Shown: positions 42,561 to 51,607 of the stretch, in pieces
Layout of the letters: the number at the start of each line of letters is the position of its first letter
How positions within the stretch are numbered: the first letter of the stretch is position 1
Translations under genes and position numbers: made by a program
Assembly: GCA_009767595.1 (NCBI GenBank)
Contig: VSDK01018836.1
Span: 143,118-207,117 of the forward strand
Origin: Symbiodinium kawagutii
Lineage: Eukaryota > Sar > Dinophyceae > Suessiales > Symbiodiniaceae
Reading direction: 5' to 3'
DNA length: 64,000 bases
Notes under the pieces: generated by a model
The model's input: only the letters and a program-made list of their open reading frames with translations
Database searches by the model: none
Told to the model about the DNA's origin: nothing

Positions 42561-43195
42561 ATCGATTTGGGGACTGGGTGAGCAACCAATAGATCCAACA
42601 TGATTAGCTTATTAGCTGGTCAATAGTTTATTAGTTGGAGCCAATAGTTTATTAGCTGGTCCAACTAATAGATCATCTAATATCAACTAATAGTTCAACC
42701 AACAATCTATTAGTTTATTAGTTGGTCCAATATGATTTTTTGATGATCAACTAATAGATCCAACATGATCCAATGATTTAGATTTGAGGGTAGCCCACCA
42801 ACTAGTAGCTTATGAAATCCAATAGATTTGGGGACTTGGTGAGCCCACAAAAATTGGATCAAACGGGTGGCCCATCTGGGTTGCAAATGGACACTCCAAA
42901 TCGCCAGCCATTAAATTAACAACCAAATCAAGGCAGCAGCATATGCTGCATGATCATTGGTAGTTCGCTGGTTCACATGGCCCGAACCAAAGAACCAATT
43001 CAGGACCGCTCACTGACCCAACACTTGACCTACACGTTCCCGCTAGCTAACTCCCCGGTAATCAGGTGCCGGCCCAAGTTGTAGTGGGGATGGCTGACTA
43101 CAAATCACGGAAACCCTGGCCGCTTTAAGCTTCATATAGATATGCTGGTGCACTGGTCTTCAAGGGATGGCGACCTGCAATGGGGCAACACACCT
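42561..43195. other. Low complexity and unassigned
   Basis: CTAATAGATCCAACATGAT and TATTAGTTGGTCCAA phrases repeat between 42600 and 42790. No coding region is recognised to the gap. Confidence 0.55.
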
Positions 43196-43216
43196 NNNNN
43201 NNNNNNNNNNNNNNNN
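43196..43216. other. Assembly gap (21 N)
   Basis: Unresolved bases. Short frames that cross it should not be trusted. Confidence 0.99.
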
Positions 43217-43432
43217 GACATTCAAGACCTTTCTCGAGAGAGGACAAACATATGTGCACATAGGCTAGCATGTCAACATACATATCAACCCCCCCACCCC
43301 CACCCCACACATCCTTTACATCTACCACCAGTGGAACTAATAGTGAGATACGGGTAATGCCGTACCCAACTAAACAACCAACCACCCCGACAAGCAGCGT
43401 GGAACACAGCTGTTCACTCCAGCTGAAACCAC

Positions 43433-43521
43433 CAGAAACTTCTGCAGTTGAGCAGCGATTTGTCCCCAAAGGCTCTTCTCTTCACCATGGCCCAAGTGAT
43501 CCAGGACTTCGGTTGCTGCCC
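43433..43521 (-). CDS. Internal exon, unknown protein
   Basis: Acceptor GTCCTCCTTCAG then G, donor TTTCTG then GTGGTT. It encodes AATEVLDHLGHGEEKSLWGQ, then IAAQLQKFL, amphipathic and protein-like. It is the last - strand exon seen before the + strand gene cluster begins. Confidence 0.55.
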
Positions 43522-43584
43522 CTGAAGGAGGACAATCAGCAGGCATACGTGAAGCTGCCGGGGCTGAACTATGTATCTATATAT

Positions 43585-43740
43585 ATATACATATACCTTA
43601 ACATCCAAACGTCAACAAATTTGTTGTTGACCCCTGATTCGAGAACTTTTTGCTCAAACGACGAGAAATCTTGAAAATCATGCAATTCGTCAACTTTTTT
43701 TCACCTCGTCAACTTTTTGAAATTCGTCACTTTTTTAGAG
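43585..43740. repeat. Boundary repeat R, left copy
   Basis: Contains CAACAAATTTGTTGTTG, a palindrome, then TCGTCAACTTTTTTT, ACCTCGTCAACTTTTTG and TTCGTCACTTTTTT. The same phrases recur at 59099-59215, beyond the + strand gene cluster, and related ones at 51264-51435 between its modules. It is noncoding. Confidence 0.75.
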
Positions 43741-43869
43741 CCATATATGCAGCCATTTTGGCACCAACGCCATCCAGTGACCTCTTGACCTTTACCATCG
43801 TTCGACTTTACTTGATCCCGTGCGCCCTGACGTGGGTGTTGGGATGAGGAAGGGAACAGCACCAGCACC

Positions 43870-44310
43870 CGTGTATGCTAGTGCACCCCAAGATGGCGAC
43901 ACCACACCAGGTACTCGATCTTCTGGGTGAGGCCTGGCAAAGCATTCAAGCACCCACTGTCCAAGCAGCTTGTGCATACACCCAGAGACATGTCACAACA
44001 TGCGCCAAATTACTTCTGTCCTATCGATAGGCGCTGTGGCTTTCAGGGTAGATTGGTTTGGTAGATTGGATTGGTAGATCCTTGGGTCGCCATGTGTGAA
44101 GTGACTCTGGAAGCCGAAGGGGCCAAGTGTCCCATCATAAAGGCTTGGAGTGACATGCCATACCTGGTCACCCGAGCTACTCAATCCAAACTTGCAGATC
44201 TGGGGCAAGACGGCATTACACGGGAGTCAGTTTCAGCCAATGCCGACCTGCTGGAACCCATCATCAAAGAGCTTGGCAACCCAGCTGGAAATATTTTCTA
44301 ATCAAGCAAT
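43870..44310 (+). CDS. Probable 5' exons of + strand gene, unknown
   Basis: At 43890-43990 the + strand reads MATPHQVLDLLGEAWQSIQA, then PTVQAACAYTQRH; the - strand is also open there. At 44089-44301 it reads CEVTLEAEGAKCPIIKAWSD, then MPYLVTRATQSKLADLGQDG and ITRESVSANADLLEPIIKEL, before a stop. Both are protein-like. They probably begin the gene that ends at 48319. Splice joins were not resolved. Confidence 0.45.
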
Positions 44311-44394
44311 GTAAATCGTGACCTGTTCCTGATACAAAATCCTTTCCTATCCTTTTCTATTGATGTCTTCCTCCTTTTTGTGCGATCTTAGGTA

Positions 44395-44944
44395 CCCGCC
44401 CCAGTATCCACCAAGTGATCGATGTGGTCTCAAGATTCTTATTCTTATGCAGACCTCGTGGGAAGAAATTGCCCTCTGGTGGCTAGGCAGCATCATCCTG
44501 CACTCTTAGCCTTCAACTACCCCCGTGATGAAGTTTCTACCGCGGTTTCTGTCCCTCAGGTTCTGCTATCAAGACGGAGGCATGGGTCATCCGACGACTT
44601 ATTAGCATATTCTCGCAGGCAGCTAAAAGACCCCACATTCCACGAGATGCAGAGATGAGAAGACTTATGCGAGCTGTTGGCATTGATGTAGATGCCAGAA
44701 CTCCTGGAGTCTTGGATACAGTTGTGGATTTAATTAATGGCAAGCTGTGCACCAACCAATGCAATCCCACCATATCAATTATGTTTTCAAATTCCCATCC
44801 CAGCTAGGATCTGATGGAGAGCCGGAACCTGACGATGTTGATGAAGCTTTCGAATCTTGGGAATCTGAAGCAGGGACTGATGATGAGATGGTCGAACCAG
44901 TACTCGAACCCAACCCTATCACACAGAAGGAGAAGGAGACTTGA
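44395..44944 (+). CDS. Probable exons of the same + strand gene
   Basis: A GTGCGATCTTAG acceptor lies near 44391. A frame at about 44570-44790 reads IKTEAWVIRRLISIFSQAAK, RPHIPRDAEMRRLMRAVGID, then VDARTPGVLDTVVDLINGKL. An acidic exon at about 44805-44944 reads LGSDGEPEPDDVDEAFESWE, then SEAGTDDEMVEPVLEPN. No domain is recognised. Confidence 0.45.
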
Positions 44945-45420
44945 ACAGTCAAACAACCACATGCGAAACAACATGATGTCAAGTAACAACCCACTTCATG
45001 AAACATTTGTCGACTTGGGATCGGGTAGGAGCTTCTTGATGGACCTACTGGTGATCGTGGTGGCAAAAGCATGCCTAAAGCAGCTGATTCGGGTTCTTGG
45101 TTGGCAATTATCAAGTTCATGGTGTCCAACAATTTCATTTCATGTGCCATCATTCATCATATGACCCATTTTGCTTTCACTCGCTTCCACTCACAGGTTC
45201 GGAAAGCCTCTCGACGACGTTGATCCTCACACCGGAGCCTCGCAAGCGCACTTTGGCTTGGGAAGGTGGCAATTGTTTCAGGGAGGGGCCATAAACAGTC
45301 AGTGCATTCACATACATCATATGGGCGCATCGTTCTTGATACGGCAGTTGAACAACTTTTTGCAACCACATGTTTCCTAACATCTTTCCATGGTACGAAA
45401 GCTTATAGATTTTGTCCTGA

Positions 45421-45941
45421 ATGTCAAAGCCTCGGGACCCTCATTCTAGTGCCTTTCAAACTGCTTGGGGGAGGACAGCTGCTCTGATGCGTAGGGGCAT
45501 GCACACATCTAAGGTACTCGCTCAGAACCTACGGGATCCAAGCACACGTGCCAACCAATCAAATGCGGATGGATTTGCCTTCAGTGCCAGCGTGCTGGTA
45601 CGAGCACGGAGAAGATTCTGCTTCATAAGTGTACCAAGGGAAAGCATGTCCTTACTGAGTCACGTATGATGTGTGCGAAATGTTTTTGCCTGGCTGATGA
45701 CAGTAAAACCTTGCTGTCCCAGCCCAAAGCATTGGATTTTGGTGAACCAACGCCTTCGGCTGCCCCCAATCCACCAAAAGGGGTTGACAATTCTGAAAAG
45801 AAGAATCAGCTGAAGTTGAAATTGGAAGAAACTGAAAGGGAATTCAAGAGATTGACTCTTCTGAAGCAGCTGCAGCAAGAACGTGAGCAGCTGGCAAAGC
45901 TATTGGCCCAGAAACGGACTTCTTCATGTTTCTCGTCTTAA
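45421..45941 (+). CDS. Exon(s) with Cys-pair motif and coiled coil
   Basis: From about 45559 the frame reads KCGWICLQCQRAGTSTEKIL, LHKCTKGKHVLTESRMMCAK and CFCLADDSKTLLSQPKALD. Paired cysteines (CxxxCxxC, CxxCFC) with His suggest a small zinc-binding unit. It ends with ETEREFKRLTLLKQLQQERE, a coiled coil, and a stop at 45941 that may be read past by an upstream donor. An AG at TTGCCTTCAG offers an alternative exon start. Part of the gene ending at 48319, by position and strand. Confidence 0.5.
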
Positions 45942-47101
45942 TGGGATGTTCAGTATTGAAGTCAATACGGCATAGTGCTGCCTTTGCCAAAGCAGGATTC
46001 ATAACCCCCACTGTTGATTAATGATGACGCCAGTGAAAGCGGTTGATACTGTAGTTTGCAAAGAGTGTATTAGTTCTGGGTGGAAAATAATTCATGCAAC
46101 ATGTTGAGCTGATGTGCAATTATTCAGAGTGAGGCCCTGATGTGTTGGAGACTCTCCCGTTGCACCCAGAAGAATCGGCTCACTTGGCATCCATTGAGGC
46201 GCATACCACCTTTTAAGTACAACATGATGCATCAATGTTTCAGGGGATCTTTTGGAATGAGCATGTTTGTGTGTGATGCTTGTGTATGTAATGTATGCAT
46301 GCATGTATCTGTTATGTCACTAGGTATGGATAAATGTTGTGTGTGTGGATGTATTTCTGTTTGTGCATTTGTGTGTATATGTATTACTATCTATCTACAT
46401 TTGGATCTATTTATCATCATCTATCCATCGGTTGATCGATCGATCTATGTATCGATCTAAGTGTAAGTATGTGTGCATACATGCATGCCTGCAATGCTGC
46501 ATGTACTGCATGTGCGTATGTAAGTGTTTGAACATATGCACTTATCTGAGTTACGCCTTTATGTCTATGTATGCATGTATGTATGTGTATGTGTCTGCAC
46601 TGGGAGTTATGCTATCTCTGTTTGTGTGTGTGTGGGGGGTTACAAGCGCGTATGTATGTGAGTGCATGGATGCATGATGATGCATGGATGGATGCACGGA
46701 TGGATGCATGGCTGGAAGGATGGATGGATGGATGGATGGATGGATGGATGGATGGATGGATGGATGGATGGATGGATAAATGGATGATAGCCGTTTCCTG
46801 ACACTGTTTTTTTTAAAAAAGACCCAGGGTCAGGTTAGGGGATGGATGGATGGATGGATGGATGAATGGATGGATGGATGGATGGATGGATGGATGGATG
46901 GATGGATGGATGCATGTATCTGTGTAATTGTATATTTCCTTAGGTTTGTGATGTTGCGTGTTCCGTTGTTTTGTGTTTTTCATGTATGTGCGTATGCACT
47001 GTTTCAGGTATGTGTATATATGTGTGTACGCATGCGCTTTTGAACGTACCCGTTTGTTGATGTATGAGCATGTATGATCATTTATGTGCACTTGTGCGTA
47101 G
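45942..47101. repeat. Intron-like DNA with TGTATG and (GGAT)n tracts
   Basis: TGTATGTGTG-type low complexity runs at 46250-46680. Two (GGAT)n tracts lie at about 46684-46777 and 46838-46912, separated by 60 bp of unique DNA. A further TGTGTATATATG tract reaches about 47090. The following exon starts at an AG, so this is probably a long intron. Confidence 0.8.
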
Positions 47102-48319
47102 GCCACGAAGCCTTCTCCGCCGCCGGTTGATCCAGACACACCCAAACGATTTGGCAAATCAAAGGAAAAGGAGCAGGAAGCAGCCACGGAAGGAGCCACC
47201 ACTGCAAAGGAAAAGGAGCCAGAGGGAAAAAACACAGGAGCAGCACCAGCTGCAAAGGAAAAGGAGCAAGAGAACACAAGCAAACGAGCAGCAACCAAGG
47301 TTTATGAAGTTCATGAAGGACGCCCTGTTGAGAGCAAAGAGGAAATTGGTAGCGCTGAGCCCGAAAAAGGTGCAGCTGCAACAACTACCCTTACAGCCAT
47401 GGAGACGGAGCCATGCATCTCACCGGCCGAGCAATTGAAAGCATTGGGAAAAACAGCCAAGCCAAAGGGCCGCCCTGCAAAGAAAAGCAAAGCAAAAGCA
47501 AAGGCAAAGAGCACACCCACAAAGCCAAAAGCAAAAGCAAAAGGGAAAGCAAAGACGGCGCCGGCAAAGCCAAAAGCAAAGACCAAAGCAAAGGCCAAGG
47601 CCGTGGCAAAGAACAAGAGCAGTGGAAGTGGGAAAAAGGCGAAGGAAGACCAGGAGCATATGGACGAGGAAAAGCAGGAGCATCAGGAGGATGCGAAGGA
47701 GGATGATGAGCAACATGAGGAAAATCAACAGGAGGTGGAAGAGGCAACATCCAAAGGAGAGGGGCACCCAGGAGTTGAAGGAGAGGATGGCTCGGAGGAG
47801 GGAACAGCAAGCGCACCTGACACCAAGAGCAGGTCCAACACAAGAAAGCGTGCCAAAGGCAAAGGTGCCACTGCAAAAGCAAAGGCGTCACCAAAAAAGA
47901 AAGCAGCTGGAAAGGCAAAGGCAAAGGCAAAAAGCACAAAGTCCTCAAGCAGCCGGGGACCAACCAATACAGGCGACAGCGCTGAAGCAACATCAGCCAA
48001 ACCCAAAAGGTCCAAAAGGTCCAGGAAGGCAGTTGAGGATAAGGATGAGGAGCAAATCAAGGAGCAGAAAGCCAAGTTGTCTAGGAAATCAACGGCTTCC
48101 CACCGAGCCCACCGACAAGCTCTGAAAGATGGTTTGTCCGAAGAGGAGGCGAAAGCTGCGGCGTCTAAGGCAACTTGGATATGTATATATGTATGCACTA
48201 CATGATAGTTTGCACATGTTTGCACTGAAAAACATGTTCATTGCGCGTGTGCGTCTGCATATTCGTTTTTGGTATGTGAATCCAACCCTTTCTCTTAGGC
48301 ATATGCCGAGACTTCCTGA
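47102..48319 (+). CDS. Lys/Ala-rich C-terminal exons
   Basis: The exon at 47102-48169 follows acceptor GTGCGTAG and encodes 356 residues: a Pro/Lys/Glu-rich start (KPSPPPVDPDTPKRFGKSKE), then AKAKAKSTPTKPKAKAKGK repeats like histone-H1 tails, and an acidic stretch. It ends RKSTASHRAHRQALKDGLSE, then EEAKAAASK. A GC-AG intron (48170-48298; AAG then GCAACT, CTCTTAG then G) joins in frame to AYAETS and TGA at 48317-48319. I recall this ending (YHRA..ALK.G.SE.EAK..AKKAYA) as common in Symbiodiniaceae proteins, unverified. The basic tail suggests nucleic-acid or chromatin binding, an inference. Confidence 0.75.
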
Positions 48320-48922
48320 GAACGAGTTGGAGCCTAGCGATGTGATCTTTGGGGTTCTTCAGAAAGCATCCCTCTTTGCCCCTCTTATATGTAATCCCCT
48401 TAAGCTGATCACTAGGCAAATCATTATCGAAACATATTGACCGATCGATGGATGCTTGATTTGAGGGTTGCTTCTGCTGGGGTATTTTAGCTCTTGCACG
48501 TGATGTGAGAAGCAGCCACAGCGCTGCTGAGAACACAGAACACGTGCGCAAGTGCTTAGATCTAAAGCAGTGATGGAAACGCTCGGGCAAAACATTGCCG
48601 ACAAAGTGGGATTGATTCTAGTAGCTGACCACCTGTTAATTTGCTTACACCAGCGGCTAGCAAAAACTCAATAGGACACTGCGTGCATGGTCCCAAATCG
48701 GCAGGCCTTGTTTGGCTTCACAAATCTTGACAGGTGCATGCCTAAGCGGGATGAAGGCTGGGCAATTCGTGCCCGCATTGCTGGTGCGCCCCCCTCACTT
48801 TGCCTTGCATATGACCTGCCTGCTTGAATGCATCTCTATTCGAACTTGAACTCTTTACTTGGACTGATCCCTATAGCAAAGCCCCCTATATGATTTTTGG
48901 GTGGGTTTCCTGAAACATACTC
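48320..48922. other. Intergenic, no gene seen
   Basis: Downstream of the TGA at 48319. Short frames only. GGCATGCACC-type GC patches at 48690-48800 show no consistent reading. Confidence 0.45.
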
Positions 48923-49117
48923 TTGGTGACCAACCCAAGTGAAATAGAAATCGCTTTAGAGAACCGTCGCAATCTTTGCAGATCAAGTAGGGATATTGCA
49001 TCAAGCTTTGAATCTTCGGTGCATCCTGATGGAGCGTCCAGTGGCAAGCCTTCTCAAAGTTCAAGCCCCAAAGGCGATGGACATGACACCAATCCATCGA
49101 AATCATTTGTTGCTTAG
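48923..49117 (+). CDS. Possible upstream exon of methyltransferase-like gene
   Basis: The + strand reads LVTNPSEIEIALENRRNLCR, then SSRDIASSFESSVHPDGASS and GKPSQSSSPKGDGHDTNPSK before a stop. Ser-rich and protein-like. It lies about 120 bp before the first well-supported exon of the next gene, but a splice join was not identified. Confidence 0.4.
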   Translation: MVTNPSEIEIALENRRNLCRSSRDIASSFESSVHPDGASSGKPSQSSSPKGDGHDTNPSKSFVA

Positions 49118-49238
49118 TCACATCAACCGAACAAACAATTGTTTGATACTGAAACGCCTGGAGGTGTTGATAGCTATTGTCGGGAACCCGGAACTTGATC
49201 ATGCGCAGCATTCAAGAGTATAAGTATCTTTGGCCCAG

Positions 49239-51088
49239 GTTCTAAATATAAGGGGTGCCCGAAATGGATTGAGGTGCTTTGCCTCCTATGGAACGAAAGG
49301 CTCTCCCTCGATGCTGGCTACCAATTCTTCGAAGTGTTTGCGGGTGCTGGACAGGTTTCCAGCAGGATGCGCCTAGCCATATAGCGCATATGGTTTGATA
49401 CAGCTAGTGTCGCATTCCTATCATGTGACATCTTCGCCATGGAATCGGTGCTAGTCAGGCACTCTCTTGGATACAAAGTGGCAAGCCTCGATTATGACTA
49501 CAGCCCAAAGCATCATGATTTTCTTGCAGAATGCGGATTCTTGCCCCATAGTTGCATCATGGAACGCAACCATATATGTATCTCAAATGGAAAAAGTACA
49601 CCATGACAAGCTTAGAACCTTGGCTAGACATGTGTTGGGAGCCCCATCCCCACCGAGGCTGACACTGCATACTATCTTGAACTTGGGTGATCGAGCCCTT
49701 TCCTTATGGGCCCCTGTCTGTGGCTCGTGGGGGATTCCCTGCAAAGGCACGTCAATGAGGTCGCTGATAAACCCATGCGGCTTTGAACAATACCAGTTTG
49801 TTCAAGATGCTAACATCATGGTGTCAAGGAATCTTCGTTGCACATCAAGACATTAAGTTTTTGCAGCATCAATTCATCAAGTTCAAGTTAACGAGGATTT
49901 GACTGGTTCATTGCAGCAATTAACTTTGCTAAGCCTAGGATGGTGTTGGGCCTGATGCTTGCAACAGCCAAGTGCTGCTTCTTTCTGGTCGAACAGCCTG
50001 CGCAATCGTTGTTGCACAGACATCCTCGTATGGACTATTTCATGAACAGGGTGGTTTACGCTTCTTGGTTTTGATTTGAGCTATTGTGCTCACAAAGAAA
50101 TTTCATTCCCATCCAACCGGCCTTGACTTAGGTTTTTTATGTCCGGTTTTGGCTTTTGCTCCACGGAGCGGAGTCGAGCAAACGGAGCGTGTTCTGGGGG
50201 AACTTGGGAAGCATGGGTGCCCTGGACAAGGGGAAACTCACAAAGGCCGTCAGGGAAGCGAAGACCACCCTCAAAACGACCAGATTCTTAGCGTACATTT
50301 GGCATAATGATCGCATTTTTCCAGCTTCCATGAAAGCTTTCCAATCTGCCCATCCCAGGAAAATACTTTGATAAATCTGGCAAGGCGAGGTTCGTTGGCC
50401 AGCGTGAAGATTTACGCAAGAGTCAGTATCTTGACTAATTACATGATTTCGATTTGAGGGTATAGAAAGAATAGTACCAAGATACCATCAACCAGCATTT
50501 CTTGATCCAGTAACCATCAATAAGGAATCCGTTCATTCATTTCTGGGGCTTGTATGTTAGGGGAAAAGCTTGAATTGAGATTTTTGGGATTCCCCCCAAT
50601 CGACATCAAAAAGAAATTGCTACTGTTGGTCTATATCCACTGGTTTCTGTCACTGTGCTTAGGCAATACCCTTCTAGGCTTGGCGACAGTATCCATGAAC
50701 TCTACCTTGAAGAGCTGAATCGACCAGCTCGTGGAGACTTGAGGTTGAACACAACCCCAGATCTGACGAAGAGTGACTTACAACTGTTTGAGGAAATGCC
50801 CTTGGGTGACCACTGGCCAGATGCATCCCTACTCCCTGTGTTCGAATACATTAAGAAGCGTACCAGGCCTGGTCATGGGTTCAGGATATAACCAAAAACA
50901 TCAGCCCAGCATTGAAATTCAATACAGCTAGTATCAATCTCTCTAGCTCTCCAGGCTTGATCTATAGTAGCGTCTGTGAGCGTATCTTTAGCTTGATCCA
51001 AGACTGACCCAGTTGTCCACGCAGGATCCCGGACCAATGGAAGCTCGCAATGGCGACTTTCCACAGAGACCTGGCATCGTGGCAGTGA
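49239..51088 (+). CDS. Eight-exon gene, C5-methyltransferase-like family
   Basis: Exons 49239-49365, 49459-49542, 49658-49828, 49939-50050, 50132-50282, 50359-50425, 50663-50866 and 51025-51088 join in phase to about 326 residues, ending DLASWQ. The seven introns begin GA, GC, GA, GT, GA, GT and GC; all end in AG followed by G. In order: FFEVFAGAGQVS (like the FxGxG SAM loop of C5-cytosine methyltransferases), KVASLDYDY (acid after the second strand), LWAPVCGSWG (Cys after Pro, like the catalytic PC), FLVEQPAQSLLHRHPRMDYF (Glu, like ENV), then TTRKYFDKSGKARFVG. I recall this as a large Symbiodiniaceae family. Methyltransferase relationship is inferred; activity is unproven. The true 5' end is unknown. 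No stop or frameshift, so it looks functional. Confidence 0.8.
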
Positions 51089-51263
51089 GAATCGTGGTTT
51101 GCCCTTGTCAGTGTGCAAACTTTGGCCATTTAATCATGAATTCACAGGGTTGGGCATGGGGATATCTAAGGTACAAGCGCATATGTGATGTATCCACTTG
51201 GATTGCATCAATTCAATGCAGCCAAATTGGAGGATTTCCCCAAAGTTGGCAAATTCAGACGAA

Positions 51264-51435
51264 CAAATCGTCAACTTTCTGGATTTGAGGCTTAATTTCG
51301 CATAACATGGGGAAAATTGAGTGCGCAACTCGAGCGCAATTTTGCGCAACTCGAGCGCAATTTTGCGCAACTCGAGCGCAATTTCAAAAAGTTGTAGTTT
51401 GGCCCCAAAAATCGTCAAGAAATTGATTTGGATCA
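51264..51435. repeat. Boundary repeat R, middle (diverged) copy
   Basis: Contains AAATCGTCAACTTTCTGG and AATCGTCAAGAAATTGATTT, echoing the R copies at 43.6 and 59.1 kb. In between are three tandem copies of GCGCAACTCGAGCGCAATTT (about 51329-51385), each with a CTCGAG palindrome and GCGCAA/TTGCGC ends. It lies between two gene modules. Confidence 0.6.
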
Positions 51436-51607
51436 ACTTTATGATACTGTATGTAACACTTTATCCGTAGAATGGGGTTCGTTGAGGGGGAAAACATTGG
51501 GAAACCTGCTTGGAATGTTCGTATGTTGTGAATAGTTTGACATGTTCAGTGGAAACCATGCTCCATCGCAGCATTTTGATCGATTTTAGTCAGCGCTTCT
51601 AGCACAT

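Noticed and set aside
46813..48225. Large - strand and alternative-frame ORFs over the Lys/Ala-rich exon
   Set aside because: Low-complexity GCAAAG repeats keep several frames open. The chosen frame alone joins through a GC-AG intron to an in-frame ending.
49366..49458. Reading the stop after FAGAGQVSSRMRLAI as proof of a pseudogene
   Set aside because: A GA-AG intron removes the stop, restores phase and joins SSR to HSLGYKVASLD, as do six further introns.
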